64,000 nt of DNA from assembly GCA_010015655.1 (NCBI GenBank), contig ML976734.1, forward strand, positions 1 to 64,000, in the 5' to 3' direction. The notes under the pieces are model-generated. The model was not told where the DNA came from. It made no database searches and saw only the letters and a program-made list of their open reading frames with translations. The DNA is from Bimuria novae-zelandiae CBS 107.79. Its lineage: Eukaryota; Ascomycota; Dothideomycetes; Pleosporales; Didymosphaeriaceae. Of the stretch, positions 45,685 to 57,959 are shown one piece after another; position 1 is the first letter of the stretch; every line of letters starts with the position of its first letter. Made by a program: the position numbers and the translations under genes.

Positions 45685-47522
45685 CTACTGCCCCTTCAAG
45701 CTCCGGTTCCTCTCTTTCTCATACTTGGCCAACGCTTGCTTCTGTTTCAACCTCGCATCCTGCCTCCTCTTCACCCCCGGGTCCCGAGGATCTTGCCACT
45801 TCTCGATTTTCTTGCCTAGATCTTTGGGCGCAGCCTTGAGTCGTTCCCACGCGCTTTTCGGTGCCTCTGCCTTCACCTCCGGCTCCGGCACTTTTAAGTG
45901 CGCTGGCAGCCGAGCCCCGCTCTTCAGATTGACGCTGCTAGCGAAGGTTCTCGTTTTGGGAGCCGGCGCATTGGGTTTCTGATATCGCATCTTGCCGTGC
46001 GTGTCCTTGACCTGAGAGAGCTCAACGTCGCCGGCGAGAATCTTGGAGTAGAGCTTGTTGGACTCGGGGGACGGGAGGAGTCGGATGCGGAGGAAGCGAC
46101 GGACCGATTCCATTTTGAGGAGTCGGGCAGTGACGTAGCCCGTCATACCCGTGGTGAGGAAGTAGAGCTGGACGGCAGCGGGTTGCCACGACGTCATCAT
46201 GGTCATCATGGCGGGGAAGATCATTATGACATTCTTTTGCATGCTAGTCTGGGCCGTTTGGTCTTGCAGGCCAGTCTCACCTCCTTTCTGCAGGGTGACT
46301 GTTAGTAACGATTCCATGGAGCTGGATTGAGGAGGAAGCACGTACTTTGAGTGTCATGTAGAGTATGCCCCCTGTGGCTAGAGGGAGGATGTAATACGGG
46401 TCCGCAACCGTGAGGTCGGTGAACCACGCCCAACCATCGGTGCTCAATCCCGGAGCGGGCAGCGAACTAATACCTCGTAGAGTGCGCCACGCACCATATC
46501 CAAATACAGCCTGGGCGACTCCCGTACCGAATGTTTTGAAGAGATCTGCGCCAACGTCCTTCATGATACCCTGTTGTTTCATCTTCAGCATTTGTACCCG
46601 GTCGTCATCACCTTGCCTCTTCGCGTCTTCCATCTGATCCTGTAGAGGCTGAAGGAGCGGCTTCATGGCCACCATCTTCGCGTTGGCGTCGGAGCCCATT
46701 CTCTGAAAAGTGAAGAACAGGCCAACGCGCAGAATAATTCCCGAGGCTACGATGGATGCTGCCCAGCCGAGTTCACCATTTACATAGACCAATTCGAGGA
46801 TGCTCTCGAAAAAGGCAGATGGACCCCAGCCATAGTCCATGCCCAAATCCTTCAGATTTCCCCAGTACGAGATCGGCACGGAAGGGTCTATGAAAGACGG
46901 ATCCGCAGGTGGCGCGTCAGCCACTTTCTCAAGCAGGTCCTCAATTGACGTGCCATCATTCAGCGAGTGAGACGAGTTTGCGGTGGCTCCGGCGGGTTGT
47001 TCAATACCAGCAGGCTGGAGCTCGGGTGTAGCTGTGGTCACAACAGGTTCGGCGGTGGGTTCGGGGACGAGTTCAGGCGTGGGCTCGGGGGACGTGGTAT
47101 TCGCAGGGGTATTGGATTTGCCCCAGGACCATGGCACGTACCAGGAGCCGTGTCGGACGGCGGAAGAGGAAAGCGCGGCCTTCGTTGTCGAGTTTGCGCC
47201 GGCGCGCCAGTTTGTGGCTCGGAGGGAGTTCGTTCGACATGACGGTGCGGAGAAGGTTGACGTTCTGGGTACCGAAGAGAACTGAGGAGTAGCATGGTTA
47301 GCAGAGTCCCGTCTCAGCAGCAGATCAGGCTTGTCAAACAAGTGTATGTCAAGGAGGGAAGGTGCGAGTGGTAGGCTTCATGTGCGGAGAAGGAGCGTTG
47401 TATTTATTGGACAGGAAAGACGGATCGCGCACCTTTCTCGACGTGGCGGACCGCAAAGCAGAAGTTTGGCGGGCGGCCAAGGAGCTCAATTGCCGGGGCG
47501 GCAACCCTCGACTAGGAATCAT
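45685..47522 (-). CDS. OXA1: Mitochondrial inner-membrane insertase OXA1
   Basis: Three exons, 47522-47433, 47281-46346 and 46287-45685, with introns of 151 and 58 bp, give 542 aa. The start MIPSRGL at 47522 is chosen; in-frame ATGs at 47549 and 47543 would add up to 9 residues. An Arg/Ser-rich mitochondrial presequence (PRQLSSLAARQTSALRSATSRK) is followed by an intermembrane linker. The YidC/Oxa1/Alb3 core comes next: FFESILELVYVNGELGWAASIV, MVAMKPLLQPLQDQM, PYYILPLATGGILYMTL, MIFPAMMTMMTSWQPAAVQLYF. A basic, ribosome-binding matrix tail (KRRQDARLKQKQALAKYEKERNRS) ends the protein. It co-translationally inserts mitochondrially encoded subunits. The first intron is inferred from phase-0 joining of SATSRK to FSSVPRT. 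Confidence 0.92.
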
Positions 47523-48225
47523 GCTGAGTTGTCGTCGGATCATTCTCATTGACGAAGCTCAAAACTTTGGAAACATGTCGCGCCAAGGGCCGCTATGACC
47601 ATGTCCGCGGCTTCCCCACAGCGCCGGCTTCTTGCGCCGCACTTCAGTAGAAGCTTCACTCAAAGACGCGCGCATTTGATTTATTCAATGTCCATTGATC
47701 CTCTATTATCGATAGGCCCGAACCCACATATCCGTTTCTACAGCTCGTAAAGTCCCTGTGAATACACAATACCTCGTGGCCACTCCGACCATAACAAAAC
47801 CTGTCCTGTGTACATAATTCAGAAACATCTGCCGAGCGGTACAATAGAAGTACAAGATAAAACAGCAGCCTGCGTCACCGCCGAAGCAGGCGACTTGCAG
47901 GGCCGGCCGAGAAGAAACGAGAAGAAAACCAACACGGGGCCGAGCATGCTATACATGACAGCAGTCGCCGTCCATGATGGATGGATAGAAACTAACATCG
48001 TACCGGGTCGTAATTTTGGGGTATCTAATCCGATACCGGGCCTTCGGATGCCGTCAACGCCAGCTTAGCATGCAAGAAAGTGAAAACAGAAACCGCATAG
48101 ATCCTCAGACCTGACTCCGTTGTGTGATGTCGTAGTGTGTGAGCCTTGTGCGTCCAATGTAGTGAATGGTACGACCGGAGTCGCACGGGTCGATAGGGGG
48201 TGGAGAGTCGTCGTCACATGAACAC
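47523..48225. other. Intergenic region between OXA1 start and KDM5 end
   Basis: About 700 bp with the OXA1 promoter and KDM5 3' flank. No gene is supported; frames here are shadows of OXA1 exon 1 or featureless. Confidence 0.5.
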
Positions 48226-51200
48226 CTACTCCATGTATCCGTTGCCTTCTTCCGTCATCGCGAGCGCCTCTTCTGCCTGACCACCGCCAGTCTCCATCAT
48301 TTCGCCAAACATTTCTTGTCCGCTGCCCGAGCTTTTGAAAACATCCTGCATTGGGCTCGTGTGCCCGGCACCCGTGTTCTCGAAGAGCCCAGGGTCGATG
48401 GGCGCGATGGAAGATCCGAAGTTCATAGGAGCATTCGTCCCAAACGTGGGGGAATTGTTGAAACCACTCGTGACTGGATGAGAGTTGAAATAGTCGTTCT
48501 CGCCAAAACTGCGGCTCACCGTAGGCGGTTCACCGGGCGGTGTGTGCGATTGCTCGGAAGCCGACGAAACATCTGGCCTGGTAGGTTCCAGCGATTTGCG
48601 CTTGACCTGTTGGGTATTCTTCGGTCTCATATGGGGAGGCAGATCTTCGGGGTTTGTTATACCTAGTTGCGTCATAAGCTTCTGCTGCTTCGTGGGTCGC
48701 GGTTTCCGCGTAGAAAGTGAGACGCTGAGAATAGGGGGTGGATTAGGAGCAACTGGGGCCCATTTGTGTAGCTCTTGACGGAAGAAGTTGATCTCGTCGG
48801 AGAGAAGAATCTCAGCGCCCTCAAGCTTCCGAAGGTAGAATCGTTGGGTTGTGAGCTCCTCCGGGCTAGACATGACAGGGTTGATGTATTGAGCAACGTA
48901 GTCTCGGAACTGGGTGCCATGAAAGGTGAGTGAATCCAAAGTTTCTTCCTCTTCAGGCTGGAACGGGAGAGATGGTATCTCTTCCTGCCACGTCTGCAAC
49001 TCTTCAAGCTTGGGCCTAGTGGCATCCCGGGGAATCCGAACACGATAGTCGCAGATGGGACAGGTGTACTTGTCTTCTTCTTTGAGTTTACCTCGAGCGA
49101 GCTTGAGGCATTTGCTGTGATACCTGCAAATGTTAGTCATGGACAGTAGTTGGGCATATGCCAAACTCACCATTCATGGCAGAGATCGCATTCAATCATG
49201 ATCCCCGCCTCCGGTTTCCGGCAAATGCAAAAGACGTCGCGGCTCGATCCGGATCCATCCACATTCTCCTCATCTTCCTCGGGTGTGTTCGCCCGCGAAG
49301 AAGGCTCAACGGGCATACGGGGTTGATCTGACAAGTCAAAACAAGAGATGTTCCGCTCGTCGACTTGCTTCATGTGGGCGTGCAGAATGTGCAATGGTGC
49401 GTTTGCTTTACCGAAAAGCTTCTTTCCGCGTCGCATCCAATCCTCATGGCGCTTTTGCTCCCTCTCGAGATCGAGTGTACCAGTGGGCTTGCTGTTGAGC
49501 GCGCTCAGAGCCTCAACCGCGTTCTTCACTTCTAGATACTTTGGTCGTTGGCGGAAATCGGGATTCTTGCTTCGTTCATACAAAGAAAGGATAAGCTCTT
49601 GAGCATCGCGCTGCTTCTTTAAGATTGCGTCAACGGCGGAAAGGGTGGCCGGTACAACGGGTATCGAAGTGGCTTGCTTAGACAGTGCGTCGAGCTGCTG
49701 ATAGTGAACGTTTTCCACGGACATGAGCTCCTTCGCCTTCGCCTCCCATAATTCACCTTGGATTTTCTTGTCTTGCAGAAAATGCACTTCAGGGTGGTTC
49801 TCAGGGATACCAAGCTCAATACCCTGATCAATGAGGAGGCTGACATCGTCCAGAGTCGGTGCTTTCTGTCGACAGTCGTCGACCGTTTTCAACCACTTGA
49901 GCTGCGCAACCACTTTCTCCAGCGAGTCAAGTTCGGGTAAGTCGACATTGAAACTTTTGCCTTCCTCCAGGAGTTCGTCGAGTCTGGCAATGCTCTGTTG
50001 GCCTGGCCTATCCCGCAATGCCGCTCGAGCTTTATCCTGGAATTCGGTAATGCTTTCAAAACGTTCACGTAGCGCTGTGACCTCTGGACTATCGAAACAT
50101 AAATTGTTTGCTGTCGCAAGAAGATTTTGTATGTTGTCGACATTGCGATATTCACGCTCTTTCTCGTCAACTTCAGCAGTGGCTGCTTTTCCACGACCCC
50201 GACCCCGGCCTTCATTCTTGCGCCGAGCTTGTTGCTTTCGTGTAGTGTAACCTAGCGCTTCTTCAGCAACCTCCGAGCACTTCTCGACGAATTCTTTCAG
50301 GTCTGAGAGGCCATTCAACTCCCAATCGATGCGTTCCCCTTCATGAAGTAGCGTGCGTAGGGACTTCAATTGAGGTTTTGGTCCTTCGTCGAGAAGAGCT
50401 TCCAGCCTAGCTTCCCAAGCTTCAGGCAGACCTGCCTTATCGACGACCCTCTGGACTGTAGCGTCCAAAACATCATCCGGCATACGGTAGATCAAGATGT
50501 GTTCGCCTCGAGCGCCTAGGTAGCGTTCACCTTCCAAGCTTCCCTGACAGCATTCATACCATCCTCCGTGACGCAAGCATAAAACCTTTTTGGAATTCGT
50601 GCAATAGAAGCGTGAAAGATAGCCATATGATTTGCAGAAGGCGCAAATTAGTTCGTCTTCATGCACATCGGTATCGTTGATCTCGATCTCAATATCGCAT
50701 TGTCCATCACCTTCTCCGCTTCCATCAATTCTACACCTCTGTCCGTGAAAGACTTTGTGCTTATCGGCGAACTCTGCTCGGATCTTGGCTTCGTGTTCCC
50801 GCATGCGCTCAAGCGCTGGTGCTAACCATTTAGCAGTCTTAATAGTTGTATCTTTTCGAGATGCCGCTGCGATAAGAAGCTCATCGTGTGAGAAGCAAGG
50901 CTGGCGGCGGTAGTCCTGGAGACGCTGAACGCCACGCTCACCGAAGGGCTCCCAGTCGGGAGGCGCAAAGTTAACGGCCTCGTTGAAATTGAAACCATGA
51001 TTGAAACCAGCATGGTAGGCTTGCGGGAACGTGATGACAAATTCACCAGCGCGCTGATCCAAGGCAAACACCCTTACCCCAGCCTTTTTCAATTGCTCGG
51101 GTGTCAACAACGTGACCAGTTGGAACAGAAGGTCGGGCTGAGACTCAAAGAGTTCAGGTACAGCATCGCGCATTGCTTGTTCAAATTTGTCCGTATCTTC

Positions 51201-53479
51201 GGCGGGAATTCCGTACCAAGTCTTCGTGGCGCCAAAGTGTTGGTAATTGGCTGAATATGTGAAGTGGTCTTCGTTGTGCCAACAGAAGGTCGAGAAAACC
51301 ATACCGACATAGAGCCACGGCACCGTCATCCCCGATACGTCGGACTTGATGTGTCGGAATAGCGACTCTGAATTGTAAGGCATAATGTTCAAGTTCCAGG
51401 GGTCCGTCGCATACGGCTCGCGGGGGTTGCGCTCGATGGTAGGGAACCCACTTCCGTGCGTCGTAGAATGCACATCGGCGCCGTACTCTACCTCGACGGT
51501 CTCGGTGATGCTCTCAACGAGTCTCCAGAACTCATGCTCTATGTCGTCCTCACTGATAGGCTTCGCAGCACCCGTGAGAGGGTCAAATGGCATCTTGTTC
51601 GCAAAGTGGGCTTGCTTGAAGAGGTGCGCACGCTCCTGAAATTGCCGTAGAGAGTAGGTTCCACCTTCTTCGAAACCGAACTCGCCTGTACCGACCAAAC
51701 ATTTGGGACAGTGCCAGTCGTACTCTGGAATACCCTTGATCGGTGGATCGAGACAGTAGCCGTGGTAGCCGGCGTCGCAGCTGTCGCAGAGTAGAATATT
51801 CGAAGGGTCGCTCTCGGTACCGCATGTTTCGCATCGCTGATCAACGGATGAGAATACTTCTAGAATTTCAGGAGCTGAATTGACACTTACGTCTCCTGGG
51901 CGTTCGTCGGGAGCACGAACGCGCTGGTGCAATGTTCGCCCACCACTCGGTGTTGACTGCCGAGGTTGGGTCATGTGAGACCCTGCCACAGTTGGCGCCG
52001 CATCTGCAAGTCTTGCTGTTAGCCGGGATTGCTCGCCAATGAGAGATACAGCGACCAATCAGCCGCGCTGAGATCCAACCAGGATTGTGCTACCGGACAA
52101 CCCTGTCTCAAATCTGCAGCTGGCTGCAGGTGACGGATGCGCTTACCTTTCTTCAAACGTTTGCTTCGTCGGCCATTTGCCGGGTCGGCCTCGTCAGTCA
52201 TGCCACCCTCTGTGTCCTGGGAGAGAGTTCGCTTAAGATGAGAAAACGCCTGCCCGTTGGAGAGCGGAGTCAGACCAACGGCTGACGGTCGCAAATCCGG
52301 TGTATTGTGCGCTGACAGCATGGGGCTGCCATTCCGTAATGGTGTGGAAGCGTGAGAATCGCCATTGCTGTGGGCGTAGCCATTGTGCGCATTGACGGTG
52401 GAGTGTCCATTTGGCGTGGGAGCTGGCGTGGCTACCGGAGCTGGTTGTGGCGATTGCGCATTCACAGCTGTGAAGCCTCCTGCATTGACGGCAGTGAACC
52501 CAGACGATACGGCGGGTCGAGGTAGCTCTGCGGGAGGCGGTGTCGGCGCAGCCTCCGCATGTAATGAGGCGTTGAGCGCGACCGTCGCCCACATAGCCGG
52601 GGAGTCGACGGAGTTGCCGTTCGGCGTGCCATGCGCAGACTTTTTCAAGGGCGACGGTGCGGGCGAAGGAGTATAAGGACCTCCATTCTCGTGCTCCAGC
52701 ATCTGCTGCACGCCAGGCTTGACCACTCTTAGATACTCTTCGTACGGATGGAGCCACTTTTGATACGAGTTCTTCAACGAGGTAGATAGAGAAGACATGA
52801 TTTTGCCGCTGTAGCCGAGGTCTCGTCCAATCTCTGCCCACTTCTTCTGCTTGCAAACACGCTCGAAGCCACCTCGTGTCTCCACGGCTTTCTTGAGCTT
52901 GTAAAGATCCAGCGGTCTCTTATCCACACTAGGGAAACGAGTAAGGCTGTTGCCATGCTGCTTGTGGAACTTGGCTAGCTGATCCAGATAATTCAAATTT
53001 GCACGAGTACCTCCTTCGACGGAGTTGAGTTCCTGCCGGCGGGTGCGGAAATGAAAGCGCTCAGTGTCGATGGCAAAGGGCGGGGTCCAAGAGTCGGGCG
53101 GGACTATCTTGGCGATGCCGTATTGCTGTGCCTCCTCACGAATCGAAGCAATGTAAACTAAAGGGTCCTTGAACTCCTCAGCGGTTGGTCTATACGTGGG
53201 TGCTTCCTGCAGTCCGAACATGCGATTGGGCTTGGGCGGCGGGTTGCTCGGCGCTCCCTGCCCTCTGCGCTCCACTGTCGAAAGATCCAATGCCTGGGCC
53301 TTGTGTGCGCTGAGCGGTATCCCATTGATGCCGGCAGGCGGTGCGCCGCTCGCTGGAGCAAGTGGCATACTCCCCATCCTCGTTTTTGGAGCGGCAGGTG
53401 CCCCGTTTGCCCCCGCGACTCGAAAGGTAGTCACGGTGCCGCCCATGGACGGGCCGCTGGGGGGCAGGAGATCGACCAT
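48226..53479 (-). CDS. JARID1/KDM5-type histone H3K4 demethylase (Lid2-like)
   Basis: Four exons, 53479-52147, 52003-51891, 51836-49171 and 49123-48226, give 1669 aa. The second intron (51890-51837, 54 bp, GTAAGT...GATCAG) keeps frame if retained, so unspliced and spliced forms both translate. Domains in order: JmjN (~94-135, PTAEEFKDPLVYI), ARID (~163-249), PHD finger (CETCGTESDPSNILLCDSCDAGYH), JmjC with Fe ligands in HNEDHFTYSANYQHF and the later HAGFNHGFNFNEAVNF, a C5HC2 zinc finger (CAFCKSYGYLSRFYC), a PLU-1-like helical region, and a second PHD (FCICRKPEAGIMIECDLCHEWYH) formed across the last intron. It removes methyl groups from H3K4 in the nucleus to repress transcription. All catalytic ligands are present. 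The ATG at 53479 is the first in frame. Confidence 0.95.
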
Positions 53480-54483
53480 GCCGCCGCTGCTGCACCCAGC
53501 GTTGCCCTCGGTCTGCACTGATCCCAGACTTGTAACGGTAGTGGTAGCGCGATTGCTCAGTGTCGCATTCGTGTGCGTAGACTGGACTGGTGCCTATGAT
53601 AGTGTCATAAAACGAAGGTGTCGCAGGACGGCTGCTCGGATGGTGTACGGAAGCGAGCCAGTTGCACACACGACGAGCGAGTGAAAATTTATATCATGTG
53701 GTGCAGTCGCATGCGTGAGGTGAGGTTGCGGGCGGCAGCGTATAACTGGGACTGGTCGACGTCGGGGGAGGTGTGAGAGTCTTGATGGACTGATGGGGGA
53801 AGCGCGAGTTGGACGTTCCTTCTGGCACGGTAGGCTAACCCCCTAATCGAACCGCCGATTCCAAGGCTGCACCAAAAGCATACTGAGCAAACAAAGAAAA
53901 CCAAATTGATATTCACCGAGCGCAGCAATATACCATACTACTTGCTTACATGGTTCAATTCTGTGTTACTCGCACTCGGAGACGAGGCGTCGGCACACGC
54001 CTGTACATGGGCGATATCAGACGCGGCCAGTCGCATAAGGCCTGAAACAAAGAGAGAAGAGGCGAACTTTTAGTCCCGAGTTTTCTTGCCTCAACGCCCA
54101 CTTTCACCAGTTAAGCTACACTGAATGGTAATCGTGCGCAGTTCGCCTTGCATGAGAAAACAATATGACTATCAGCCCATAAAGCAATGCGCCTGCACGA
54201 AAGCAGCAGGTGTCATCGCCGCTGCACACTGCGGACATGACCGTATCAAGACGCACCTAGCCTGTGTATTTTGTGTACCTCAATATCAAAAGGCGGGCCG
54301 CGCCAATATTCTCGTCATGCGGCAGAGTTGACGTTGGCTGCTTGCAAGCAAGGGTCGACCACGGAACGTGAGGTTCCCAACCAATCGCGCTTCAGCCCTG
54401 CAAGCCTCTCGATTTCCTTGTGTTATTATGTCCGTAGCTCGAACGCGACCGTACCATATCTCAGCTCGTGATAGCAGGTGAAG
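53480..54483. promoter_or_regulatory. Divergent 1-kb promoter region between KDM5 and SLX1
   Basis: The two start codons point away from each other with 1004 bp between. Short frames here (e.g. 53689-53928) have no protein signature. No specific site can be supported. Confidence 0.5.
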
Positions 54484-55539
54484 ATGGAGAGGCCCATCCC
54501 GGCCTTCTACTGCTGCTATCTGTTGCGCTCCAAGAACCGCAAATCATACTACATCGGCAGCACGCCCAATCCTGCTCGACGGCTCGGCCAGCACAATGGC
54601 TCGAGCAAGGGCGGCGCGAAGCGCACATCGCTGCAGGCGAAGCGGCCTTGGGAGATGACCTGCATCGTCACCGGCTTCCCCTCCAAATACGCCGCTCTGC
54701 AGTTCGAATGGGCATGGCAAAACACGCACGCGACTCGCCACTTCGACAGGGATGTCCGCAATGCGAGAATCGAAGAGCTGCAGAAGAAGAAAGGCTCGCC
54801 GAAAAGGAGAAGAAGGCCGCCGATGTCGTTGGAAGCCCGGCTCAAAAATCTGCATCATTTGTTGGGAGTCAGCAGCTTCAGCAGATGGCCGTTGCATGTG
54901 AGGTTCTTCGCGCAGGATATCTTCACGACGTGGGAGAGGCACACTGCCAAACTGGCGCCGAAGTTACGAAGAAGCATCACGATACAACTCACACCGGCCG
55001 ACCTTCCGGTGCCGAAGACCGATCCAACTACAGGCGATGCCATCTTTGAGGTTCCAGAAATCATTCGGCAGATATCTGTAGCATACGAAGACTGCAAAAC
55101 CCATGTCGAAAAGGCCAAAGCGCTCATCGACGAGCAGCGTTCGCGCTCATGTGGCGTATGCAGTACCAGGTTGAAGATGGTGACTGAACCAGTACTGGTA
55201 TGCCCCGTCACAACGTGCCGGACAGTATGTCACATTCAATGCCTCTCGAACTGGTTTCTAGCACAAGAAAACACTCAGGATGCGATGATACCCATCGAAG
55301 GCACATGTCCAGGCTGCCATACGCCGTTGAACTGGTCTACGCTTGTGAAGGAACTGAGTCTCCGCGCGCGTGGTCAGAAGGAAATTGAGGCCATGTTCAA
55401 GCCCAAGCGAAAGAGGAAGGCAGATGGCGCACCTGAATCTGAGGTTGCAGAGCCCGAAGAGCTGGACGAAGAAGACGAAGATCTGGACGAGACATGGGTG
55501 GAAGATGTTGATGATGGAGAAACGGTCCCCCCAACTTGA
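54484..55539 (+). CDS. SLX1: Structure-specific endonuclease subunit SLX1
   Basis: Single exon, 351 aa from ATG 54484. The N-terminal GIY-YIG nuclease domain is clear: FYCCYLLRS, SYYIGSTPNPARRLGQHN (catalytic Tyr and Arg), and WAWQNTH with its conserved aromatic and Gln residues. The middle has basic tracts (KKKGSPKRRRRPP). A C-terminal RING-like zinc domain (CGVCSTRLK..CPVTTCRTVCHIQCLSNWF..CPGC) binds the SLX4 partner. An acidic tail ends the protein. SLX1-SLX4 resolves branched DNA such as Holliday junctions and flaps in the nucleus. Its stop lies 8 bp from the stop of the convergent thymidylate kinase gene. Confidence 0.94.
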   Translation: MERPIPAFYCCYLLRSKNRKSYYIGSTPNPARRLGQHNGSSKGGAKRTSLQAKRPWEMTCIVTGFPSKYAALQFEWAWQNTHATRHFDRDVRNARIEELQKKKGSPKRRRRPPMSLEARLKNLHHLLGVSSFSRWPLHVRFFAQDIFTTWERHTAKLAPKLRRSITIQLTPADLPVPKTDPTTGDAIFEVPEIIRQISVAYEDCKTHVEKAKALIDEQRSRSCGVCSTRLKMVTEPVLVCPVTTCRTVCHIQCLSNWFLAQENTQDAMIPIEGTCPGCHTPLNWSTLVKELSLRARGQKEIEAMFKPKRKRKADGAPESEVAEPEELDEEDEDLDETWVEDVDDGETVPPT

Positions 55540-55547
55540 GCCCAGGC

Positions 55548-56330
55548 TCACCAGGACTCTACAAATCTAAGCGGTGACTGCTTGCCGTCAGCCTTCTCTA
55601 TCGCCCTGTCCACCTCTTCCCTGATCTGCTGCTGCACCTCGTCCACGCTCTTGCCAGCGTCGATGCGCACAAAGTCGTCCTTCTCCTGCCTCTGCATCAT
55701 GACGTTGAACAAGTCCCTCACACGATCCTGAAGCTCTTTCTTCTCGTACTTCTCCGTACCAAAGCCACCACGCTTGGCGACATCTTCGGCAGAGATGTCG
55801 AGAAACAAGCAGAGATCGGGTCGCGGTAGACCGACTTCAGGGTGACGCGACCAGTCTAATGAGAGGGTAGGATTCTGTTTTGCTGCGCTGTAGACGCAGC
55901 CGGAGTAGTAGTAGCGGTCTACTATTACCGTAATGCCTGCATTCAGGTCGGCTTGAATAGATGGTCTACCAAGTGTAAGCAACATGACAGCTTTAATAAA
56001 GGGTTGAATGGCATACGCTGCTTCCCATCGATTCGCGGAAAATAGCAAGTGGATGACATGGTCTTCCTGTTCGCTCTGGCCACTTAGGTAGCTGTTGATC
56101 ATCTGACCTATTGGTGTAGTCCGATCTGCGCATCATCAGTGTCTATAATTCAATCACGAAGACCTTGCGAGAAGTATGTGAACACTATGAAATGGCGCGG
56201 ACGTACCAGGAAATCTCCTGTGCTTGACTTTCATGCCGTCTTTCTGTAGCGCTTCCACTAGCATCTGGCATTGGGTCGACTTCCCCGCGCGGTCCAACCC
56301 TTCGAACACAATTAACTTCCCGCGTGGCAT
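55548..56330 (-). CDS. CDC8: Thymidylate kinase (dTMP kinase)
   Basis: Three exons, 56330-56207, 56125-56017 and 55965-55548, give 216 aa, the same length as yeast Cdc8. The second intron (51 bp, GTATGC...CTTACA...GGTAG) is in frame, so an unspliced reading exists, but splicing restores ANRWEAAPSIQADLNAGITV. Motifs: P-loop EGLDRAGKST, the DR-x dTMP motif in VIVDRYYYSG, and the LID/Lys-Arg region EDVAKRGGFGTEKYE. It phosphorylates dTMP to dTDP in nucleotide synthesis. The decayed Tc1-like element begins within a few hundred bp upstream of the start. Confidence 0.94.
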
Positions 56331-56630
56331 GTCCAACTCAGAGGAAATTTTTGCGCCGCGATTGTTCTCTCGATGTATGTGGTTGCAGGGCTCAGGCGTC
56401 GTGGTCGCAGCTGCTTGCCACCCATGTTAAGCGAATTTGGACAGGGGTTGGGGTGAGCACTAAAAATGTGGCCTCCTCCCTCGATGTACGAAGAAGCTCG
56501 TTTTTATTGAGTTGGGCCTGTGCGCACCCCACCAAGCCTGTGCCGCCCGTTCACATTCCCTATACAAATCCTCACCAAAACAGTGAATTATCAACACAAT
56601 TAGTTATTTCTGGCCTTGTGGAGCTTTTCG
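56331..56630. promoter_or_regulatory. Upstream region of thymidylate kinase, reaching the second Tc1-like element
   Basis: About 300 bp between the dTMP kinase start codon and the recognisable 3' end of the transposase remnant. I could not find matching terminal inverted repeats, so the boundary of the element within this stretch is unknown. Confidence 0.4.
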
Positions 56631-56673
56631 CAATAAGGCAATATGTATACAGGCTCATTTTCTGGTGTTGCAG

Positions 56674-57950
56674 CTACCCGTGGAAGTTGTTTTGGCCTCC
56701 ATATTTGATGATCCTCCGCACCTGCTCAGGAATACCATCCACCCATCGATTGATCACCTTAATAGGCATACTCTCCCATTCTTTGACCCACTGCTTCTCA
56801 CACTGCTTCTCGTTGCAGCTAGGGGAGAAGTCCTTTCTCACGTGCCGTCGAATCCATGGCCAGGCATGTTCAGATGCATTGACCTCTGGTGAATGACCAG
56901 GCCACCACAGTCGCTCAATGTGTTGTAGGATTAAATAGTCCTGCGCGATGAGTGATTTATGAGCTGGAGCACCATCCTATAGCAGTATACACTTGATCCC
57001 CTGCTTCTTGAGTGAATTGATCCATGGGGCGACCTTCTTGAGTGCTCCTTCACAGTGCCTGTACCCATCTACTCCTCCGCGCGTACGATCACCACGCCTA
57101 TAGTCCATAGTTGACGGTACATATTGCTTTTTCCTTGTGTTGTAGCGGTGATTAACGTCACTCTCACTCATCTGTGAAAGACTCTGCCGTGCGTAGATCT
57201 GGAGCTTGTTGTCCTGGCTTTGGTTATTAATATTATCCTCCTCTAGTTGCACCTCTGCTGCCTCCTTCTCTTGCTCTGTTTCCTGGTGATATACATGGCA
57301 AGGACCTTTGTAGTTGTAGCGAAAGCTGCCATAGAACTGCAGAGCACAGTCCTTGCGGTTGCGGTCATGCTTGACTCCTTCATCCCATCTCTCTTGCTCC
57401 TTACACCACGTTCTCTGCATACCCCTCTCTTCTCCAATCCGTGCCGGCGTCTCGTCAGTGAACACCACTTCTCTAAAGTTGAATCCCTTGTTATCCTACT
57501 CCTTATGTTTATCAGGGTTGTGCTGCAATGCCCATTCATATCTCCTGTTCAGGGGTCAACTTTGGCTTCCATCCTGGCCGCCTCCGCGCATACCCAGCCT
57601 CATACATCACGTTTTCAAACGTGGTGATGCTCATGGAAGGTATGATATGCGAGAAATGGCCATGCGCAATAGCCTGCCAGCTCTCCTTCTCGCGGTTCTC
57701 CTGAGTTGACGTGACGATAGCGATGATCTGATCCTTCTGCTCCTGGGTCAACAGTGCCGGCCGACCGCGACCCAGACTGTTTTCGTATAGTATCTCATCC
57801 CAAAGTGCAACAGAGAGGTCTGCTGCCTTCTGCTCTGCGCGTTTGACAAGCTTAGAGATACCCTGCTGCGTGCGGCCGATCGTGTTGGCTAGATCCTGTT
57901 GGGATGCATAGTCTCCTCACATCCCAATGACCACAGTTGTCAACAATTAA
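56674..57950 (-). mobile_element. Decayed Tc1/mariner-like element (DD34E transposase pseudogene)
   Basis: The minus strand from about 57935 reads DYASQQDLANTIGRTQQGIS (helix-turn-helix), then GRGRPALLTQEQKDQIIAIV, ARRRPGWKPKLTPEQE, VVFTDETPARIGEERG (first Asp), LLxDGAPAHKSL (second Asp) and HSPEVNASEHAWPWIRRH (Glu, 34 residues on), ending NNFHG. It is broken by a frameshift near 57541, TAG at 57496-57498, TAG at 56977-56979 (where QDGAPAH would need CAG), and a stop at 56674-56676. The family differs from the intact element at 42.7 kb. Mutations are few compared with the neighbouring AT-rich tract. TIRs not found. Confidence 0.85.
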
Positions 57951-57959
57951 ATATACTTG

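Noticed and set aside
53689..53928. 79-codon minus-strand frame with a hydrophobic N-terminus upstream of KDM5
   Set aside because: Could mimic a signal peptide, but it lies in a divergent promoter region and has no conserved features.
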